Below are positions 33,915-37,758 of a stretch of DNA of 37,758 bases, piece after piece. Under the pieces are notes generated by a model. That model did not search any database and was not told the DNA's origin. It was given only the letters and a program-made list of their open reading frames with translations. The stretch's first letter is position 1, and every line of letters begins with the position of its first letter. A program made the position numbers and the translations under genes. This stretch comes from Porphyromonadaceae bacterium (GTDB lineage: Bacteria; Bacteroidota; Bacteroidia; Bacteroidales; UBA12481), in assembly GCA_007280905.1 (NCBI GenBank), contig QYQM01000089.1, positions 1 to 37,758 of the forward strand, given 5' to 3'.

Positions 33915-36026
33915 TCATTTCTGTTGGTTATCAGTTTCGTCCTTTAACAGGAAATTTTCCATTACCCAGTTTCCTGAATTTTCACCGGTGGATGCGGGAG
34001 ATGCGAACACGATATGTCGCCCGTCGGGATGAACACTTGCAACAATATAAGAGTCCGACTCTATTCCAAGTTCCTGTGGTTCTCCGCCCTCTTTGGGAAT
34101 TCGCCATAAGCTGAATTTCTTTTCTGCAGGTTGAAATTTTTCAAAGAGAATGTACTTTCCATCAGGACTCCATATTAATCTTTGGTTATAAATTTGAACG
34201 TTTTCTGGTTTAAACCTATAGAGTTCTCGATATTCTCCTCCTTCAGCCGGCATGATTCTCAAAACATATTCCTTAACTCCCATTGTCAAAAAAGCCAGCC
34301 ATTTGCCGTCCGGTGAACAGGAAAATTTGAATCCTCTGGAATTGGATTCACCTTGACAGAGTTTTTTTTCTATACCACTTTCTATCTCAATTAACATAAT
34401 AGACTGAGACATATTGAAGGAAAATCGCTCTAAAAAAATAGCTTTCCCGTCGCGGGACCATTCGTGTTGTCCCAACACACTCTCAGTGACCGATTTATTG
34501 GGCGGCATCAAAAGTGTGCAGATTCCCGATTGGGCATCAATGCGATATAATCCCCTTTCCCCCTTCCAATCCCATCCCAGAACAGTAATGGAACGGCCAT
34601 CCGGAGACCAACGGGGGGAAGTAAATTTTCGTAAGAGTTTAGATGGGAATTCCTGAATCTTTCCGGTTTCAAGGGATTGAACACTGATAGTGGTATGACT
34701 GGTCCATACAGATATATAAGCAATGTATTTCCCGTCAGGTGAGTATTCGGGTTGAGTGAGTGATCCCTCAAAACGTGTATTCAGCTTTTTCGGCGGATCG
34801 ATTATTTTGCCTGTCTCCGGAGAGAGTTCCCCAAAATAAATATCCATCGCATCGTCATATATATCGTAGAAGAAAGAACCGTTCCGGGTGAATCCCTTTG
34901 GATTACATATTTTCCCAATATTTGGAGTGACGAGTTTGGGTGTTCCCTGAACTTTTCCATCTGTGAATTGAATAACCCAGAAATCCAGGCTATTCCTGCG
35001 GTCGCTGGCAAAAAGGATATTTTTCCCATCCGGCGCCCAGCCGAGCACATAATCATTGGCAGGGTGCTCAACCAGCGGAATTTCACGGCTTCCATCGGTT
35101 GACAGAAGGGAGATATCTCTTTCCGGAGAATCTTCTTTTTGTTGAAAGTCATAAACGATATAGCGTCCGTCCGGTGAAAAGTTCATATTATAATCCCAGA
35201 AGCTTTGTTCCAGTGTTTTGAGAACGCGTACAGATCCATCCTCAGTGGAAATCAGCACCATCTGGTTTTGTCCGTCTTTTTTTTCTAAAATTGCCAGGAT
35301 TTGTTTACTGTCAGGAGACCAACCGTACGTTTGAGACCATACTACTTCCTTATTGTTATAGAGAATTCTGGGTTTCGAGCCGTCAAACCCGACAATACGC
35401 AATTCCATTAAGTTTTCCTCCGTGTACCAATCATATACAACCTGCTTGCCATCGGGCGACCACCTGGAAAAATATGCAAATTCATTTGATTTATCCCAGG
35501 AACCCTTATTTGTAAGACGGCGCTTATTTCCCGTGGCGATTTCATAAATGGCGACGTCGCCGGTATCCCAATCCACATATGAGAGATACCTTCCGTCCGG
35601 TGAAACAGCTCCTTCAAAACCCACATCAGTCCCTTCTTTTACCTTTCTGATACTGAATTCTTTATTTTCGGTTCCGGCAGCGGCTCTCAGGAGAAGGGAT
35701 AGTTTTTCATTAGCCAGCTTGACTGCTTCCGTTTGTTCAGGGTACTTGTCAACCACTTTTTGGTAAGCCTTTTGTGCTTCTTTTAATCCCAATTTTTCGT
35801 AACAAAGTCCTATGTGGAACTGTGCTTTTGCTTGTAGTGATCTATCAGCGCTTGAGTTATCTGCAATCTGAATAAAGAGGTCGATAGCATCCTGCAGGTT
35901 GCCTTCTCCTTCTTCTTTCATCAGGCCTTTTTGATAGATTTGCTCGGGAGTCTGGGCCATTGAAGGATAAATGCTTCCAACAGCCAGGAAGGTGGCAAGA
36001 ATAAGATTAATCCATAACGTTTTCAT
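33915..36026 (-). CDS. Exported TPR-PD40 (TolB-like beta-propeller) protein
   Basis: This 703-residue protein has a signal peptide ending near YPSMAQ, a TPR-type helical part (residues about 25-115, AQKAYQKVVDKYPEQTEAVK) and then eleven or so PD40/WD-like motifs (SPDGRYLSYV, SPDGKQVVYD, SPDSKQILAI, APDGKNILFA, SPDGKYIAYI, SPDGKWLAFL, SPDGKYILFE). The propeller is the TolB/DPP-IV N-terminal type, here without a peptidase domain. It is exported and probably binds protein or peptide. It is the first gene of the operon with the histidine kinase, so it may sense a ligand or act in the same stress response. That coupling is inferred. Confidence 0.88.
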   Translation of the reverse strand: MKTLWINLILATFLAVGSIYPSMAQTPEQIYQKGLMKEEGEGNLQDAIDLFIQIADNSSADRSLQAKAQFHIGLCYEKLGLKEAQKAYQKVVDKYPEQTEAVKLANEKLSLLLRAAAGTENKEFSIRKVKEGTDVGFEGAVSPDGRYLSYVDWDTGDVAIYEIATGNKRRLTNKGSWDKSNEFAYFSRWSPDGKQVVYDWYTEENLMELRIVGFDGSKPRILYNNKEVVWSQTYGWSPDSKQILAILEKKDGQNQMVLISTEDGSVRVLKTLEQSFWDYNMNFSPDGRYIVYDFQQKEDSPERDISLLSTDGSREIPLVEHPANDYVLGWAPDGKNILFASDRRNSLDFWVIQFTDGKVQGTPKLVTPNIGKICNPKGFTRNGSFFYDIYDDAMDIYFGELSPETGKIIDPPKKLNTRFEGSLTQPEYSPDGKYIAYISVWTSHTTISVQSLETGKIQEFPSKLLRKFTSPRWSPDGRSITVLGWDWKGERGLYRIDAQSGICTLLMPPNKSVTESVLGQHEWSRDGKAIFLERFSFNMSQSIMLIEIESGIEKKLCQGESNSRGFKFSCSPDGKWLAFLTMGVKEYVLRIMPAEGGEYRELYRFKPENVQIYNQRLIWSPDGKYILFEKFQPAEKKFSLWRIPKEGGEPQELGIESDSYIVASVHPDGRHIVFASPASTGENSGNWVMENFLLKDETDNQQK

Positions 36027-36287
36027 TTTTTGGTCCTCCGAATTAAATTTAACTTCTTAAGCAAAATTAATTCGTTATATAGTGCTCATTGTCATATGAA
36101 TGTACAAGTTAAGTAAAAATTGTGTCATGACAATGTTAAAAAAAGATACAAAATAACAGAGGTTGATTTTTAAAAGGCTTTAAGGTTGGATCGGCAAGTG
36201 GCCAATTTTGACCGCTTCCAACAATATCGGGAACACCGGATAATCTTTCAACCATCGCCGCTCACTCTGTCTCAATCTTTCTATATG

Positions 36288-36331
36288 TAAAGGATTAAAA
36301 TTATGAGGGTTATAAGAATTTGTCCCTGTCA
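36288..36331 (+). repeat. Direct repeat D2 flanking the two-component block
   Basis: Second copy of the sequence at 30836-30879, about 90% identical, reading MRVIRICPCQ from its ATG before a short frame ends. It lies between the PD40 gene start and the IS21 relic. The 36027-36617 interval, about 590 bp, holds D2, a GTGGCCAATTTTGACCG word near 36197 and no convincing gene. Confidence 0.6.
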
Positions 36332-36617
36332 GATACGTGTGGGTGTGTGGTTAGCTGTGTTCATTCTTAACTTTGAACCTTGACATATCCATGCTTAGGT
36401 TTAAGCATCCATGACCTCGAAACGAAAACCGGAACAATTGATTATCAAGAGTTTCGGTTTTTTGTTTTTCAATTCTGGCACGTATTTGGCAAGTAATTTT
36501 GAAAAAGGGGGTTGTGAAAGATGCCAGAAAGACATTTAATCATCAACATATGGTTTGACCAACACCTGTCATCTGTTGGTTAAATGATAGCGGTGGATAT
36601 GAAATAAGAAATACCTA

Positions 36618-37570
36618 TTACAAAGGCTGTATTAAGGCAAAAGATATTACAACCATACCGAACACGTCTGATGCAGAATTAAACATATTTGAAGGTATGG
36701 ACTGAACCTGTTCGAGATTGTTTTTCAGAATATTCTGGATGGTCTTGTAATTAATGCGAACACCCTGGTTGGCCCGGCCGCATGCGGTTTCCAGACGTTC
36801 TTTGCTGTAATTGCCAGCCAGCCGGAGGGTACCTAAGCAGGCATCATAGGTTTGTTCGATGAAAGACCTCGATGCAAGGATTCGCTCTAAGGAAGCATAA
36901 GTTTCGGCTCCGATCCGGGAAGCTTGTTCCAGAAAGTCGTCGCCGGTCCAGCCTCGCTATCATAGATTATACGAGTCTGCTGGCCGATATATTCTCAGGG
37001 AACACTGTACAGGTGCCAGTCCTCTCCCAGGATCACGTGATAGTTCACTTTAACCTTGGCCCGGGTACTTTTTTTCAGCACAAAGGGGTGATCCGGCAGG
37101 GGCCTTAGCAGATGCTTTTCTTCCTGCTCGAACTGCTCCCACCGGCTGGGCAGCTTCTTATATTGAGGCCGATGATTTCAGTTCATCGCGCTGTTTCAAC
37201 GTCAGGTTGACCAGTTGCTCACGGCTGGTAATCAACATATTTCGTAGCGGGGCATGGATATGCTTGTAAACTATATCCAGGTGTTTTTCCACATCCGCTT
37301 TATCCTTGGGCTTTCCAGGCCGGGTGGCTCTCATAAAAATCCGGTTGTGAACGCCCCAGGAATCAGCCGCTTCCGAAAAGGAGGGTTCATACCGGTCTGC
37401 GCGGGTAACCATCTGTTTCAGGTTGTCGCTGCTGATCTCACGGGGTACTCCGCCAAAATGGATCAGCATCCGGTTCAATGCCGGGATCAGGTGTTCCAGC
37501 CGGGCCGATTACAGCGGTTCAACATATGTCAGATTGCTGCGAGCAAACGTGCAAACGAGGGTCGGACTAG
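36618..37570 (-). pseudogene. istA: IS21-family transposase (IstA) relic
   Basis: The frame at 37158-37478 reads HFGGVPREISSDNLKQMVTR, ADRYEPSFSEAADSWGVHNR and RPGKPKDKADVEKHLDIV, the DDE-transposase region of IS21 IstA. Upstream ARSNLTYVEPL meets a TAA, then ARLEHLIPALNRM continues. Downstream a frameshift gives HRPQYKKLPSRWEQFEQEEK and PLPDHPFVLKKSTRAKVKVN, YHVILGEDWHLYSVP, a deletion, then ASRIGAETYASLERIL and TLRLAGNYSKERLETACGRA to TAA at 36618. The N-terminus is absent, several lesions are present, and no IstB helper gene follows. This is a dead insertion-sequence remnant. Confidence 0.85.
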
Positions 37571-37581
37571 ATAAAACGGTG

Positions 37582-37629
37582 TAATTGAGCAGCCCGTTAT
37601 TGTTTAAATTGAGCAGTCCGTTTCGGATG
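37582..37629 (+). repeat. Tandem IS21-type terminal repeats
   Basis: AATTGAGCAGCCCGTT and AATTGAGCAGTCCGTT occur 24 bp apart, directly beyond the 5' end of the IstA relic. Multiple short repeats at the ends are a feature of IS21-family elements, where they bind the transposase. From 37630 to the right edge the sequence has no gene I can support. Confidence 0.7.
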
Positions 37630-37758
37630 ATAAGCAATTATAATTCTGCACATTAACGTTTCTGTTCCTGATCCCGAAATTGAGTGCTCTTGTAGACCGG
37701 ATTATCTAGTCAGATCGCCCTTGCAGTCATTCAGCTTGGGCAGAATAACAAATTTTTC

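Noticed and set aside
37706-37758. Minus-strand partial frame reading KFVILPKLNDCKGDLTR to TAG 37706
   Set aside because: Could be the C-terminus of a gene beyond the right edge, but 17 codons are too few to call.

Overview
The window looks like chromosomal DNA of a Bacteroidota bacterium, probably an environmental anaerobe or facultative anaerobe of the Bacteroidales/Marinilabiliales type. The grounds are A-rich leaders with few Shine-Dalgarno sites, TAnnTTTG-like promoter boxes, a large secreted Ig-like-repeat protein, PD40/TolB-like proteins and lineage-typical accessory genes (DUF4143 ATPases, AbiE loci, Crp regulators). No rRNA, tRNA or CRISPR array was seen. Assignment is from reading the sequence only.

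Left part (1-9.4 kb). A large surface protein enters from the left edge. A decayed patch follows: a tyrosine recombinase end, a multi-lesion hybrid histidine kinase relic, and a membrane cytochrome c truncated into that kinase. Then comes an intact minus-strand respiratory operon: a four-cluster ferredoxin subunit, an NrfD/PsrC membrane subunit, a tail-anchored Ig-like protein, two monohaem cytochromes, an outer-membrane barrel and a lipoprotein cytochrome. A Crp/Fnr regulator with N-terminal cysteines lies upstream. No molybdopterin or other catalytic subunit is present, so this reads as a quinol/cytochrome electron conduit of unknown terminal reaction.

Centre-left (9.8-15.2 kb). An Rrf2 (IscR-like) regulator diverges from four tightly spaced genes: a solitary ABC ATPase, a HypB-like GTPase with three cysteine pairs, a NifS-like cysteine desulfurase and a cysteine-rich Fe-S protein. 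The set resembles SUF in logic but not in content, and is the best candidate here for an undescribed metallocluster assembly system. A MetY relic and an E1-like/rhodanese protein follow, suggesting a partly lost sulfur-transfer pathway. From 15.4 to 20.6 kb are an aldo/keto reductase, an SMP-30 lipoprotein, a broken acyl-CoA ligase fused in frame to a nucleoside hydrolase lipoprotein, and a GRP-type transporter.

Right part (20.5-37.8 kb). This is accessory DNA: a HigA antitoxin with a HigB stub, a decaying phage-lysis module (M15 peptidase and small proteins, ending at a clear terminator), two AbiE loci whose AbiEii toxins are broken while AbiEi remains, a SWIM-protein relic with small companions, a DUF4143 ATPase and a DUF3795 protein followed by a GC-rich palindromic element. 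A three-gene block (PD40 protein, histidine kinase, response regulator) lies between two near-identical 43-bp direct repeats. The window ends in a shredded IS21-type transposase. Three copies of a repeat carrying TTGACCACC-like words are scattered through the window. Overall it is a mosaic: intact metabolic operons separated by pseudogenes, toxin-less antitoxins and mobile-element debris.
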